A stretch of 64,000 nt of DNA from DATEDA01 sp963789885 (GTDB taxonomy: Bacteria > Pseudomonadota > Gammaproteobacteria > Burkholderiales > SG8-39), in the NCBI GenBank assembly GCA_963789885.1, contig CAWBNB010000042.1, forward strand, positions 62,001 to 126,000. The letters are read 5' to 3'. The position numbers and the translations under genes are program-made. The notes under the pieces were generated by a model. The model had not been told where the DNA came from. It saw nothing but the letters and a program-made list of their open reading frames with translations, and searched no databases. Shown here piece by piece: positions 54,722 to 64,000 of the stretch (position 1 is its first letter; the number at the start of each line of letters is the position of its first letter).

Positions 54722-54751
54722 TTGCCCGCAACCCCCTGATTCGGCTATACT
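54722..54751 (+). promoter_or_regulatory. Promoter of rpsU
   Basis: TTGCCC (54722-54727), an 18-base spacer and TATACT (54746-54751), placed 28 bases before the rpsU ATG. Confidence 0.6.
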
Positions 54752-54778
54752 CCCGCGCCTTCAAGTTGCGGAGTTGCA

Positions 54779-54991
54779 ATGCCGACCGTTCGCGTCAAGG
54801 AAAACGAGCCCTTCGAGGTGGCCCTGCGCCGCTTCAAGCGCACCGTCGAGAAGACGGGTCTCCTCACCGAGCTGCGTGCCCGGGAGTACTACGAGAAGCC
54901 GACCCAGGCCCGCAAGCGCAAGCTCGCCGCGGCGATCAAACGGCATTTCAAGCGCCTCCGCAGCCAGATGCTCCCGCCCAAGCTCTATTAG
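54779..54991 (+). CDS. rpsU: 30S ribosomal protein S21
   Basis: A 70-residue small-subunit protein needed for initiation on many mRNAs. The sequence PTVRVKENEPFEVALRRFKR, then GLLTELRAREYYEKPTQARK and a basic C-terminus, is standard S21. It heads the macromolecular-synthesis block rpsU-yqeY-dnaG-rpoD. GCGGAG lies upstream of the ATG. Confidence 0.97.
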   Translation: MPTVRVKENEPFEVALRRFKRTVEKTGLLTELRAREYYEKPTQARKRKLAAAIKRHFKRLRSQMLPPKLY

Positions 54992-55064
54992 CGCTCGAAA
55001 GGTTCCAGCGACCAGAGCGCCGGACGCGGATCGCGTGCCGGCGCTCTGCATTTAGGCCCGCGCC

Positions 55065-55508
55065 ATGACCCTCAAGACCCGCATCACCGACGACATGAAG
55101 GCCGCCATGAAGGCGAAGGACGCGCCGCGCCTCGGCGCGGTGCGCCTCGCCCTCGCGGCGATCAAGCAGCGCGAGGTCGACGAGCGGAAGGAGCTCGCCG
55201 ACGGCGAGGTGCTGGCGGTGCTCGAGAAGATGATCAAGCAGCGCCGCGACTCGATCCAGCAGTACACCGCCGGCAACCGCAAGGACCTCGCCGACCAGGA
55301 GCAATTCGAGATCGACGTGCTTTCGGCGTACCTGCCGCAGCAGGCGACCGAAGCCGAGGTCGACGCCGTGATCGCGGAAGCGATCGCCACCACCGGCGCC
55401 AAGGGCGTCGCCGACATGGGGAAGGTAATGGGCCAGGTGAAGGCGAAGCTCGCCGGGCGGGCGGACATGGGTCAGGTCTCGGCGCGGGTGAAGGCGCGGC
55501 TCGCTTAA
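55065..55508 (+). CDS. yqeY: GatB/YqeY-domain protein
   Basis: A 147-residue YqeY protein, homologous to the C-terminal tRNA-contacting part of the amidotransferase subunit GatB. Typical: LKTRITDDMKAAMKAKDAPR, LGAVRLALAAIKQREVDERK, VLEKMIKQRRDSIQQYTAGN, EIDVLSAYLPQQATEAEVDA and MGKVMGQVKAKLAGRADMGQ. Its place between rpsU and dnaG is conserved in proteobacteria. Its role is thought to be linked to tRNA-dependent amidation, but this is not proven. Confidence 0.93.
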   Translation: MTLKTRITDDMKAAMKAKDAPRLGAVRLALAAIKQREVDERKELADGEVLAVLEKMIKQRRDSIQQYTAGNRKDLADQEQFEIDVLSAYLPQQATEAEVDAVIAEAIATTGAKGVADMGKVMGQVKAKLAGRADMGQVSARVKARLA

Positions 55509-55527
55509 GTCCTCCGGCGCTTCCGCG

Positions 55528-55598
55528 TTTGCGTAACGCGAAAAATCGGCTATAACGAATACCAACGAGGGAGCGGGCGCTGGCAATCAACGCCCGCT
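55528..55598 (+). promoter_or_regulatory. dnaG promoter and leader hairpin
   Basis: TTTGCG (55528-55533), a 17-base spacer and TATAAC (55551-55556) form a good promoter in the 265-base gap between yqeY and dnaG. The leader then contains AGCGGGCG (55572-55579) pairing with CGCCCGCT (55591-55598), a possible attenuator. The rest of the gap shows no gene. Confidence 0.55.
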
Positions 55599-55773
55599 TC
55601 GTCGTAAAGAGGCCCTGGAAAAAAGCGGGCCAGCTGGATGTTCCGCCAGAGGAGCGATCGGAACGGTTCTTGCAGGGAATCGTGCCCGGAATGCGGCGTT
55701 CCGCCACAACAGCGCGTTTCACGACTTGGGGAGCACGAGGGGGTGTGGCCCCTCGTGTCGTGATGACCAGCGA

Positions 55774-57561
55774 GTGATCCCGGACTCCTTCAAACAGGAC
55801 CTCCTCAACCGCGTCGACATCGTCGACGTCATCTCGGGCCGGGTGCAGCTCCGCAAGAGCGGCGCCAACTGGATCGGGCTGTGCCCGTTCCACGGCGAGA
55901 AGACGCCGTCCTTCACGGTGAGCCAGACGAAGCAGTTCTATCACTGCTTCGGCTGCGGCGTGCACGGGAACGCGATCGGCTTCCTCATGGAATACGGCGG
56001 CCTCGGCTACATCGAGGCGCTGAAGGAGCTCGCCGAGGGCGTCGGGCTCAAGCTTCCCGAGCCGGCGGGCGGCGAGCGGCGGGCGAAGCCGGCCGAGGAA
56101 GGCCCCGACCTCTACGAGCTTCTCGCGCAGGCAGCGCGCCACTACCGCGAGAGCCTCAAGAGCTCGGAGCGCGCGATCGAGTACCTCAAGGGCCGCGGCC
56201 TCACCGGCAAGACCGCCGCGCGCTTCGGCATCGGCTACGCGCCGGCGGGATGGCAGGGCCTCGCCGCCGTCTTCCCCCGCTACGAGGAGAAAGCGCTCGT
56301 CGAATGCGGCCTCGTGGTCGAGAACGAAGGCAAGCGCTACGACCGCTTCCGCGACCGGGTGATGTTCCCGATCCTCAACCAGCGCGGGATCGTGATCGGG
56401 TTCGGCGGGCGGGTGCTCGAAGGCGACGACGGGCCGAAATACATGAACTCGCCGGAGACCCCGGTCTTCGAGAAGGGCCGCGAGCTCTACGGTCTGCCGC
56501 AGGCGCGCGATGCGATCCGGACCGCGGGCCGGGTGGTCGTCGTCGAGGGCTACATGGACGTCGTGATGCTCGCCCAGCACGGCGTCGAGAACGCGGTCGC
56601 GACGCTCGGCACGGCGACGACGCCGGTGCACGTGCAGAAGCTCCTGCGCCAGGCGGAGGAGGTCGTGTTCTGCTTCGACGGCGACGCCGCCGGCCGGCGG
56701 GCCGCGTGGCGTGCGCTCGAGGTGAGCCTCGAGGCGCTGTCCGACCGCAAGACGGTGCGCTTCCTGTTCCTTCCGGCCGAGCACGATCCGGACAGCTTCG
56801 TCCGCGAACGCGGCTTCGAGGCGTTCGAGGGCGAGGTGAAACAGTCGCAGCCCCTCTCGGCGTTCCTGCTCGCGACGCTCGCCGCCCGCGTCGACCTCTC
56901 GACGCTCGAAGGCCGCTCGCGTCTGATCGCCGACGCGAAGCCGCTGGTAAAGCGGATCGCCGCGCCGGCGCTCCGCGTCCAGATCGTGAAGGCGCTCGCG
57001 GAAGCGGCGTCGATGGCACCGGTCGAGACCGCGCGGCTTCTCGAGGTGCGCGACGGAACGATCACCAACTGGGGGCGCCCGGCGCCGCAGCGGGTGGATC
57101 GGACCGCGGTCGCGATCGACGGCCGGGTCGAGCGCGAGCTCACGGCGTGCCTGCTCGCCGCGCCGGAGCTTGCAAAGGAGCTCGACTTCGCCTGCCTCGA
57201 CACGACCCGCCCGGAGGCGCTGACCGTGGGCGAGCTCGCGACCTATCTCCAGCGCCAGCCGGAGGTCCGGAGCGTGGCCGGTGTCCTGGAGGCGTTTCGC
57301 GATTCGGGACACGAGCGGAACCTGGCGGCCGCTGAGCGCGTCCTACTCGAACTGCAGCTCGATCGCGACGCGGCTGCCGCGGTCTTCCGGGACGCCCAGG
57401 TTAACCTTCTGAATCGCCTCAAGAAAGCTCGACACTCAGCGCTCGCCGAACGGGTGCGGGCGGGCACCGCGACGGATGCCGAGCGCACGGAGTACGTGCA
57501 GCTCTCCGGTGCGCGCACGGTGTTGAATTCGCGTCCCGAACCCTCACCTAACTCGCTATAA
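55774..57561 (+). CDS. dnaG: DNA primase
   Basis: A 595-residue primase that lays RNA primers for replication. The N-terminal zinc-binding domain is at residues ~34-66: IGLCPFHGEKTPSFTVSQTK followed by FYHCFGCGVHGNAIGF (Cys-His-Cys-Cys ligands). The core has YDRFRDRVMFPILNQRGIVI and FGGRVLEGDDGPKYMNSPET. TOPRIM motifs are VVEGYMDVVMLAQHGVENAV and VFCFDGDAAGRRAAWRAL. The C-terminal ~150 residues are the DnaB-interacting helical domain. GTG 55774 (VIPDSFKQDLLNRVDIVDVI) is chosen because conserved sequence begins there. It is followed by rpoD, whose -10 lies over its stop codon. Confidence 0.96.
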   Translation: MIPDSFKQDLLNRVDIVDVISGRVQLRKSGANWIGLCPFHGEKTPSFTVSQTKQFYHCFGCGVHGNAIGFLMEYGGLGYIEALKELAEGVGLKLPEPAGGERRAKPAEEGPDLYELLAQAARHYRESLKSSERAIEYLKGRGLTGKTAARFGIGYAPAGWQGLAAVFPRYEEKALVECGLVVENEGKRYDRFRDRVMFPILNQRGIVIGFGGRVLEGDDGPKYMNSPETPVFEKGRELYGLPQARDAIRTAGRVVVVEGYMDVVMLAQHGVENAVATLGTATTPVHVQKLLRQAEEVVFCFDGDAAGRRAAWRALEVSLEALSDRKTVRFLFLPAEHDPDSFVRERGFEAFEGEVKQSQPLSAFLLATLAARVDLSTLEGRSRLIADAKPLVKRIAAPALRVQIVKALAEAASMAPVETARLLEVRDGTITNWGRPAPQRVDRTAVAIDGRVERELTACLLAAPELAKELDFACLDTTRPEALTVGELATYLQRQPEVRSVAGVLEAFRDSGHERNLAAAERVLLELQLDRDAAAAVFRDAQVNLLNRLKKARHSALAERVRAGTATDAERTEYVQLSGARTVLNSRPEPSPNSL

Positions 57562-57562
57562 T
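57557..57562 (+). promoter_or_regulatory. -10 element of a local rpoD promoter
   Basis: A perfect TATAAT overlaps the dnaG stop codon, 50 bases before the rpoD start. No strong -35 was found at 17 bases, so its strength is uncertain. Confidence 0.5.
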
Positions 57563-57611
57563 TCCCGGCTTTTTTCGGCCCCCACCCCTACCGCCCCTCA
57601 AGGAACGGACC

Positions 57612-59894
<2,283 letters not shown>

Positions 59895-59898
59895 TATT

Positions 59899-59935
59899 GC
59901 AGATATTCCGTCAGGCGAGCTGACGGAATATCTGC
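59899..59935. terminator. Perfect 16-bp stem-loop after rpoD
   Basis: GCAGATATTCCGTCAG (59899-59914) and its exact complement (59920-59935) with loop GCGAG, 5 bases after the rpoD stop. It lacks a T-run, so it may stabilise the mRNA 3' end as well as terminate. Confidence 0.7.
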
Positions 59936-59978
59936 GCGCGTTGGAGCGGCGAAACAGCGCCAACGCTCAACGCGCGCG

Positions 59979-60014
59979 AAAGTCAAACGCCCCGCATGCG
60001 GGGCGTTTGACTTT
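59979..60014. terminator. Perfect 36-bp palindrome before glutathione reductase
   Basis: AAAGTCAAACGCCCCGCA (59979-59996) is followed without a gap by its exact reverse complement (59997-60014). On both strands it forms a GC-rich hairpin ending in A/T-rich flanks. A smaller inverted repeat (GCGCGCGTTG near 59934, CAACGCGCGC near 59968) lies between it and the previous stem-loop. Confidence 0.75.
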
Positions 60015-60047
60015 CCGGGAGGGATCAAGGGGTGAGAACATAGGCCC

Positions 60048-61406
60048 ATGGCCGATTTCGACTATGACCTCTTCGTGATCGGTGCGGGCTCGGGCGGCGT
60101 CCGGGCCGCCCGGATCGCCGCGGGCTTCGGCGCGCGCGTGGCGATCGCGGAGAACTCCCGCGTCGGCGGCACCTGCGTCATCCGGGGCTGCATCCCGAAG
60201 AAGCTGCTCGTCTACGCCGCTCACTTCCGCGAGGACTTCGAGGACGCTGCGGGCTACGGCTGGACCGTGCCGGACGCCGAATTCTCGTGGCCGAGGCTGA
60301 TTGCGAACAAGAACGCCGAGATCGCGCGGCTCGAGGGGATCTACGTCGGACTCCTCGAGCGGGCGGGCGCGAAGCTCTTCCGCGGCACGGCGCGCGTGGT
60401 TGGGCCGAACGCGGTCGAGCTCGACGGCAGACGGATCACCGCGAAGTACATCCTGATCGCGACCGGCGGGCACCCGTGGGCCCCGCACCTGCCGGGGATG
60501 GAGCACGCGATCAGCTCGAACGAGGCGTTCGAGCTCGCCGCGCTGCCGCGGCGGATCCTCGTCGTCGGCGGCGGGTACATCGCGCTCGAGTTCGCGGGCA
60601 TCTTCAACGGCCTCGGCTCGGCAGTCACCGTGTCGTACCGCGGCGAGCAGGTCCTGCGCGGTTTCGACGACGACGTGCGCCGGCATCTCGCCGCCGAGAT
60701 GACGAAGAAAGGCATCCGTATCCTCGTCCACAGCGAGGTCGAGCGGATCGAGCGGCTGGCCGACGGCTCGCTGCGCGTGAAATTCGTCGCCGGGGCCGAG
60801 CCGGGCGTGTTCGACGCGGTGATGCACGCGACGGGACGCATCCCGAATACCCGCGATCTCGGGCTCGAAACCGCGGGCGTCGAGCTCGGCCTGGAGGGCG
60901 AGGTGCTCGTCGACAAGTTCTCCGCGAGCACCGCGCCGGGCATCTACGCGATCGGCGACGTGACCGGCCGGATCAACCTGACACCGGTCGCGATTCGCGA
61001 AGGGCACGCCCTGGCGCTCAGCCTCTTTGGTGGGCAGCCCACGCCGGTCGATCACATGGACGTGCCGACCGCGGTATTCAGCCAGCCGCCGGTCGGCACG
61101 GTCGGACTGACCGAGGCCGAGGCGAAGAGGAACTTTGGTGCCGTCGACGTCTACGTGGCGTCGTTCCGGCCGCTGAAGGCGACGCTGTCCGGACGCGACG
61201 AGCGGACGCTGATCAAGCTCGTCGTCGACGCCGCGACCCAGCGCGTCGTGGGCGCGCACATGGTCGGGCCGGACGCACCGGAGATCATCCAGGGCATCGG
61301 TATCGCGGTGAAGGCGGGACTCACCAAGGCGCAGTTCGACGCGACGATCGGCATCCACCCGACCGCGGCCGAGGAGTTCGTGACCCTCCGGGAAAAAACC
61401 CGCTAG
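60048..61406 (+). CDS. gor: Glutathione-disulfide reductase
   Basis: A 452-residue FAD disulfide oxidoreductase that keeps glutathione reduced with NADPH. FAD motif YDLFVIGAGSGGVRAARIAA. Redox-active Cys pair in RVGGTCVIRGCIPKKLLVYA. NAD(P) motif ILVVGGGYIALEFAGIFNGL, with Arg residues after the second strand (YRGEQVLRGFDDD) that favour NADPH. The second FAD motif is APGIYAIGDVTGRINLTPVA. The interface GIHPTAAEEFVTL supplies the catalytic His-Glu. It resembles plant/betaproteobacterial-type GR. It starts 34 bases after the 36-bp palindrome. Confidence 0.93.
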   Translation: MADFDYDLFVIGAGSGGVRAARIAAGFGARVAIAENSRVGGTCVIRGCIPKKLLVYAAHFREDFEDAAGYGWTVPDAEFSWPRLIANKNAEIARLEGIYVGLLERAGAKLFRGTARVVGPNAVELDGRRITAKYILIATGGHPWAPHLPGMEHAISSNEAFELAALPRRILVVGGGYIALEFAGIFNGLGSAVTVSYRGEQVLRGFDDDVRRHLAAEMTKKGIRILVHSEVERIERLADGSLRVKFVAGAEPGVFDAVMHATGRIPNTRDLGLETAGVELGLEGEVLVDKFSASTAPGIYAIGDVTGRINLTPVAIREGHALALSLFGGQPTPVDHMDVPTAVFSQPPVGTVGLTEAEAKRNFGAVDVYVASFRPLKATLSGRDERTLIKLVVDAATQRVVGAHMVGPDAPEIIQGIGIAVKAGLTKAQFDATIGIHPTAAEEFVTLREKTR

Positions 61407-61416
61407 GTCCGGCCGG

Positions 61417-62383
61417 CTAATCCAGCCGCGCGCCGGTGAACGCGATCACCGGCCCCCACTTCTTCGACTCGCGCGCGATCAACGCGCCGAACTCCTCCGG
61501 CGTTCCGCCGCCCGCCTGGATCCGGTTGCGGACGAGGATCTCGCGGACATCCGGCGCGGCGAGCGCATCGTTGATCTCCTTGTTGAGCCGCACGACGATC
61601 TCGCGCGGTGTACCGGCCGGCGCGAGGATCCCGTTCCAGCCGTCGGAATCGAAGCCGGGGAGGCCCGATTCCGCCACCGTCGGCACCTCGGGCATCAACG
61701 GGAAGCGCTTGATGCTCGACATCCCGATCAGCTTCACCCGCCCGCTCTGGACGTGCGGCAGCATCACGGCCGGGGGCAGGAACGCGGCCTGGACGTCGCC
61801 GCTCGCCAGCGCCGTCGCCGCGGGCACCGCGCCGTTGTAGGGAATGTGGATCATGAACACCTTCGCCTCCGACTTCAGCAGCTCCATCGTGAGATGCGAG
61901 CCGCTGCCGTTCCCGAGCGAGGAGTAGTTGAGCTTGCCCGGCTGCTTGCGAGCCGCCTCGATGAATTCCCTCACGCTCGAGATGCCGCTCGCCGCGCTGA
62001 CGCCGAGCACGAACGGCTGGCCGCCCATCAGGATCACCGGCGTCAGGTCCTTCTGCACGTCGTACGGGAGCCTGGAGTAGAGGAACGGCGCGTACGCGAG
62101 CGGCCCGTTGAAACTGTAGATCAGCGTGTGACCGTCGGGCGCGGCTTTCGCGACCTCGCCCACCGCGACCGTGCCGCCGGCCGTGGGCCGGTTCTCGACG
62201 ATGACCGGCTGGCCGAGGCGGTCGCGCAGCTTCTCGGCGACCGCGCGCGCCGGGATGTCGAGCGAGCCGCCGGCGACGGCGGAAACGACGAGCCGGATCG
62301 GCTTTTGAGGCCACGGTTGCGCCGCTGCCTGCGCGGCGGCGAATGCCGCCACGGGCGAGTGCGAGCCGGATTGCGCGTCTCAC
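61417..62383 (-). CDS. Bug/TctC-family solute-binding protein, frameshift in signal peptide
   Basis: A periplasmic receptor of ~320 residues. The mature part is intact: PWPQKPIRLVVSAVAGGSLD, VIVENRPTAGGTVAVGEVAK, HTLIYSFNGPLAYAPFLYSR, MIHIPYNGAVPAATALASGD and MPEVPTVAESGLPGFDSDGW. The best start is GTG 62383, preceded by GGAGGAGGAG. From there MRRAIRLALA reads into the wrong frame, and the rest of the signal peptide (AAFAAAQAAAQ) is one base off. One C too many in the CCCG near 62358 explains it. A shorter in-frame start at 62352 lacks a ribosome-binding site. It has no transporter genes beside it. The ligand is probably a carboxylate. Confidence 0.85.
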
Positions 62384-62437
62384 GTCTCCTCCTCCTTAAC
62401 GCGGCCGAGGATAGCGCATCGCTGTACCGGAAACGAA

Positions 62438-62459
62438 AAAGCCCGGTCGCCCGGGCTTT
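62438..62459 (-). terminator. Terminator of the cold-shock gene
   Basis: AAAGCCCGG (62438-62446) and CCGGGCTTT (62451-62459) form a 9-bp stem; on the minus strand it is followed by TTTTTCGTTT. This is a canonical rho-independent terminator 25 bases after the csp stop. Confidence 0.85.
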
Positions 62460-62483
62460 CGAGGGAAGCGGAACTTACCCGCT

Positions 62484-62690
62484 TCAGGCGATCGGCTTTA
62501 TGTTCGATGCCTGCTTGCCTTTGGCGCCGTCGGTGATGTCGAACGAAACGCGCTGGTTCTCCTTGAGGGTCTTGAAACCACCCCCCTGGATTTGCGAGAA
62601 GTGAGCGAAGACGTCCTTGCTGCCGTCATCGGGCTTGATGAAGCCGTAACCTTTTTCCTCGCTGAACCATTTCACGATACCTGTGCTCAT
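62484..62690 (-). CDS. Cold-shock-domain protein
   Basis: A 68-residue single-domain RNA chaperone that binds single-stranded RNA and melts secondary structure. MSTGIVKWFSEEKGYGFIKP includes RNP1 (KGYGFI); DVFAHFSQIQ is RNP2-like (VFAHF), followed by LKENQRVSFDITDGAKGKQA. Start is ATG 62690, preceded by AAGGAAAG. A leader of ~160 bases separates it from a strong promoter, as in cspA-type genes whose long leader acts as a temperature switch. It may be cold-induced or constitutive. Confidence 0.95.
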   Translation of the reverse strand: MSTGIVKWFSEEKGYGFIKPDDGSKDVFAHFSQIQGGGFKTLKENQRVSFDITDGAKGKQASNIKPIA

Positions 62691-62854
62691 TGCGTGACTT
62701 TCCTTGACTTGAATGAATTGACTGAATGGATTAAATGACAGCCTTGCGGCCCACTTGCGAGAACTCAAGGGAAATGACGTTAGACCTGAGGTACCGCGGA
62801 CTGCGGCATCGACTTGACCAGCGGCTTTCGGACTTGAGCGTTCTTGCAGGGCGC

Positions 62855-62883
62855 TATATACCGTTCCGCGCCTGATCGGTCAA
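62855..62883 (-). promoter_or_regulatory. Strong sigma-70 promoter of the cold-shock gene
   Basis: On the minus strand TTGACC (62883-62878), exactly 17 bases, then TATATA (62860-62855). The start of transcription near 62848 leaves a ~158-base untranslated leader before the ATG at 62690. Confidence 0.75.
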
Positions 62884-62951
62884 GAGTTTTTGCTCGCCGG
62901 GCGGACGGGCCGGGGAGCCGGCGGGCCGGGGAGGCGGTGTCATGCGGGCAG

Positions 62952-62957
62952 TAGAAT
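62952..62957 (+). promoter_or_regulatory. -10 element of the tRNA gene
   Basis: TAGAAT 12 bases before the first base of the tRNA. No clear -35. Confidence 0.4.
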
Positions 62958-62968
62958 CGGCGCTCAAC

Positions 62969-63042
62969 GGGCCTGTAGCTCAGTCGGTCAGAGCAGGGGA
63001 CTCATAATCCCTTGGTCCCTGGTTCGAATCCAGGCGGGCCCA
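62969..63042 (+). tRNA. tRNA with CAU anticodon (Met elongator or Ile2)
   Basis: A complete cloverleaf of 74 bases. Acceptor GGGCCTG pairs with CGGGCCC (one U-G pair). The D arm is AGCTCAGTCGGTCAGAGC. Anticodon loop CTCATAA in the stem GGGGA/TCCCT gives CAU. The T arm is CCTGG-TTCGAAT-CCAGG and the discriminator is A. The bases after it are CCG, so CCA is not fully encoded. CAU tRNAs may be elongator Met or the Ile2 type modified by TilS; the anticodon stem resembles Ile2 of enterobacteria, but I cannot decide by eye. Confidence 0.93.
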
Positions 63043-63060
63043 CCGATCTTTCAAGTGTCC

Positions 63061-63107
63061 ATACCGATCACATCGGTAACGGTTTATACCGAGGACATGG
63101 GTAACAC
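63061..63107. repeat. Duplicated motif at the IS end
   Basis: ATACCGATCACATCGGTAAC (63061-63080) and ATACCGAGGACATGGGTAAC (63086-63105) are imperfect direct repeats offset by 25 bases. They lie at the transposase-stop end of the IS and may be transposase-binding sites within the terminal inverted repeat. Confidence 0.6.
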
Positions 63108-64000
63108 TTTAGCCTCAAAGGGGTTCTGGGCGCACTCGACGCGGCCGGATCTCGTGGTCGAAGAAGCCGAGGTCGTAGTGCATGAAGCTGATGAGCCAGA
63201 TGCTGTTCGGCGACTTCGCTGCACCCCGACGTTCTGACCGGCGAAGGCCTGGCTGAGGTTGATCTTGCGCGAGCCGAAGCACACTCGCCCGCAATGGGTG
63301 ACGGTGATGGTGCGGTCGTGGAACGGGTACTGAAGCTCGGTGAGCCCTCGATAGGGGCGCGGTGAGGGGCCGTAGAGCTCGGCGGGGTATTTCATCCCCA
63401 GCGCCTGATGCGGCCGCTCGTGGTTGAAGTCGTGCGATGAACCGATCGAAGCTGCGCCTGCTGCTGCAGGAAGTTCTTGGCCGCGGGCTTGGTGGCCTCC
63501 TTCTTCAGGGTCAGATGCATGCGTTCGTGGCGCCCGTTCTGCTGCGGATGGCCTGGGCTGGATGCGCTCGATGCTCGATGCCCAGCCGCAGCCACCACAC
63601 CGAGAGCTTGGTCAGGCCGAAGATCGCGCTGGCACTGGCGAAGGGGGCGCCGTTGTCGGTGCGGATCGCGCGCGGCAGGCCGAAGTCCTTGAAGGCGCGC
63701 TCGAACACGGTGAAGGCGTAGCGCATCTGGGTGCTGGACTGGGCCTCGCAGCACGAGCAGGTAGCGGCTGGCGAAGTCGGTGATCGTCAGCGGATAGCAG
63801 TAGCGCCGATCGACCAGCATGAACTCGCCCTTGTAATCGGCGCACCACAGGTCGTTCGGTGCGGTGGGTACGGACAGGGCGGTGCCTTCGGCCTTGTAGC
63901 GCGCGCTGCGGCCACGGCTCGGCTGACCAGCCCGATGCCGATCGAGCACGGCGTGGACGGTGCTGATGGCCGGAAGATGCGGTAGATCGTTGAGCCGGCG
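63084..64000 (-). pseudogene. IS481-family transposase, 5' truncated by window edge and frameshifted
   Basis: A DDE integrase-type transposase in several frames. NDLWCADYKGEFMLVDRRYC, YPLTITDFASRYLL (first catalytic Asp region), FTVFERAFKDFGLPRAIRTD then NGAPFASA (second Asp), and PGHPQQNGRHERMHLTLKKE (catalytic Glu) are all recognisable. The C-terminal part has MKYPAELYGPSPRPYRGLTE, ITVTHCGRVCFGSRKINLSQ and NPFEAKVLPMSSV. At least four frame changes occur between about 63130 and 63760, so it cannot be made as one protein from this reading. The N-terminal helix-turn-helix lies outside the window. Confidence 0.8.

Larger units (their letters stand above)
63056..64000. mobile_element. IS481-family insertion sequence, partial, running off the window
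   Basis: One end of the element lies just after the tRNA, at about 63056 (TGTCCATACCGATCACATCG). The transposase runs on the minus strand towards this end, and its N-terminal part lies beyond base 64000. The boundary is inferred from the end-specific repeats and the last transposase codons. Insertion directly 3' of a tRNA gene is notable, although IS481 elements do not integrate by tRNA-site recombination. Confidence 0.75.

Noticed and set aside
63056..63107. tRNA-associated attachment site of an integrative element
   Set aside because: No repeat of the tRNA 3' end and no integrase nearby; the adjacent element is a DDE-type IS.

Overview
The window is about 64 kb of very GC-rich bacterial chromosome, most likely from a betaproteobacterium of Burkholderiales type. 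The evidence is indirect. The rpsU-yqeY-dnaG-rpoD block encodes a sigma-70 with a long Lys/Ala/Pro-rich N-terminus. There are two Bug/TctC-type periplasmic receptors, a TctDE/QseBC-type two-component system, tandem heavy-metal RND pumps and an IS481-family element. No 16S rRNA gene is present, so a finer placement is not possible.

Layout. 1-7.6 kb: remnants of a type II secretion / pseudopilin locus (secretin with a cohesin-like tail, three prepilin-like proteins), interrupted by a truncated HupE/UreJ-type membrane protein, a secreted sorbosone-dehydrogenase-like beta-propeller with a His/Asp tail, and an AraC regulator. 7.8-11 kb: an exported cyclase-family hydrolase and a badly frameshifted Tat-exported amidohydrolase. 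11-18.5 kb: a catabolic island around a GntR regulator. A VOC dioxygenase and a molybdenum hydroxylase large subunit run one way. The regulator, a cupin, an FAD monooxygenase, a RidA-like protein and a Bug receptor run the other way. A perfect GTAACATGTTAC palindrome lies between the two arms. 18.5-30.3 kb: a CBS-BON protein, an IlvD/Edd dehydratase, a translationally coupled trio (lone fumarase-beta-like protein, FrdA-like flavoprotein, ThDP enzyme), a chalcone-isomerase-like protein and a TAXI-TRAP transporter.

30-43 kb is mostly housekeeping: LysE exporter, typA, a MocR regulator with phased TGTAC sites, phzF-like, ogt, xerD preceded by three copies of a 62-bp repeat, ybaK, folB, plsY, tsaD, then a response regulator/histidine kinase pair. 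43.3-53.9 kb holds two heavy-metal RND efflux systems. They are bracketed by two copies of the same 11-bp-phased operator-like motif (TTkCGTCAG-N2-TTTTGTCAG). The second copy sits just upstream of a short terminator-ended candidate sRNA. An ORF-less group IIC intron begins directly after that terminator. 54.7-64 kb: rpsU, yqeY, dnaG, rpoD, glutathione reductase, a second Bug receptor, a cold-shock protein, a CAU tRNA, and the end of an IS481 element running off the window.

Single-base frameshifts recur in otherwise intact genes (secretin, prepilin, Mo hydroxylase, a membrane protein, the second RND pump, the Bug signal peptide). Because the reading resumes cleanly each time, these look more like consensus errors of a draft assembly than real decay. 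The amidohydrolase and the transposase carry many more breaks. The most interesting leads are the paired operators with the candidate sRNA, the ORF-less group IIC intron, and the fumarase-beta/flavoprotein/ThDP operon, whose substrate I cannot name.
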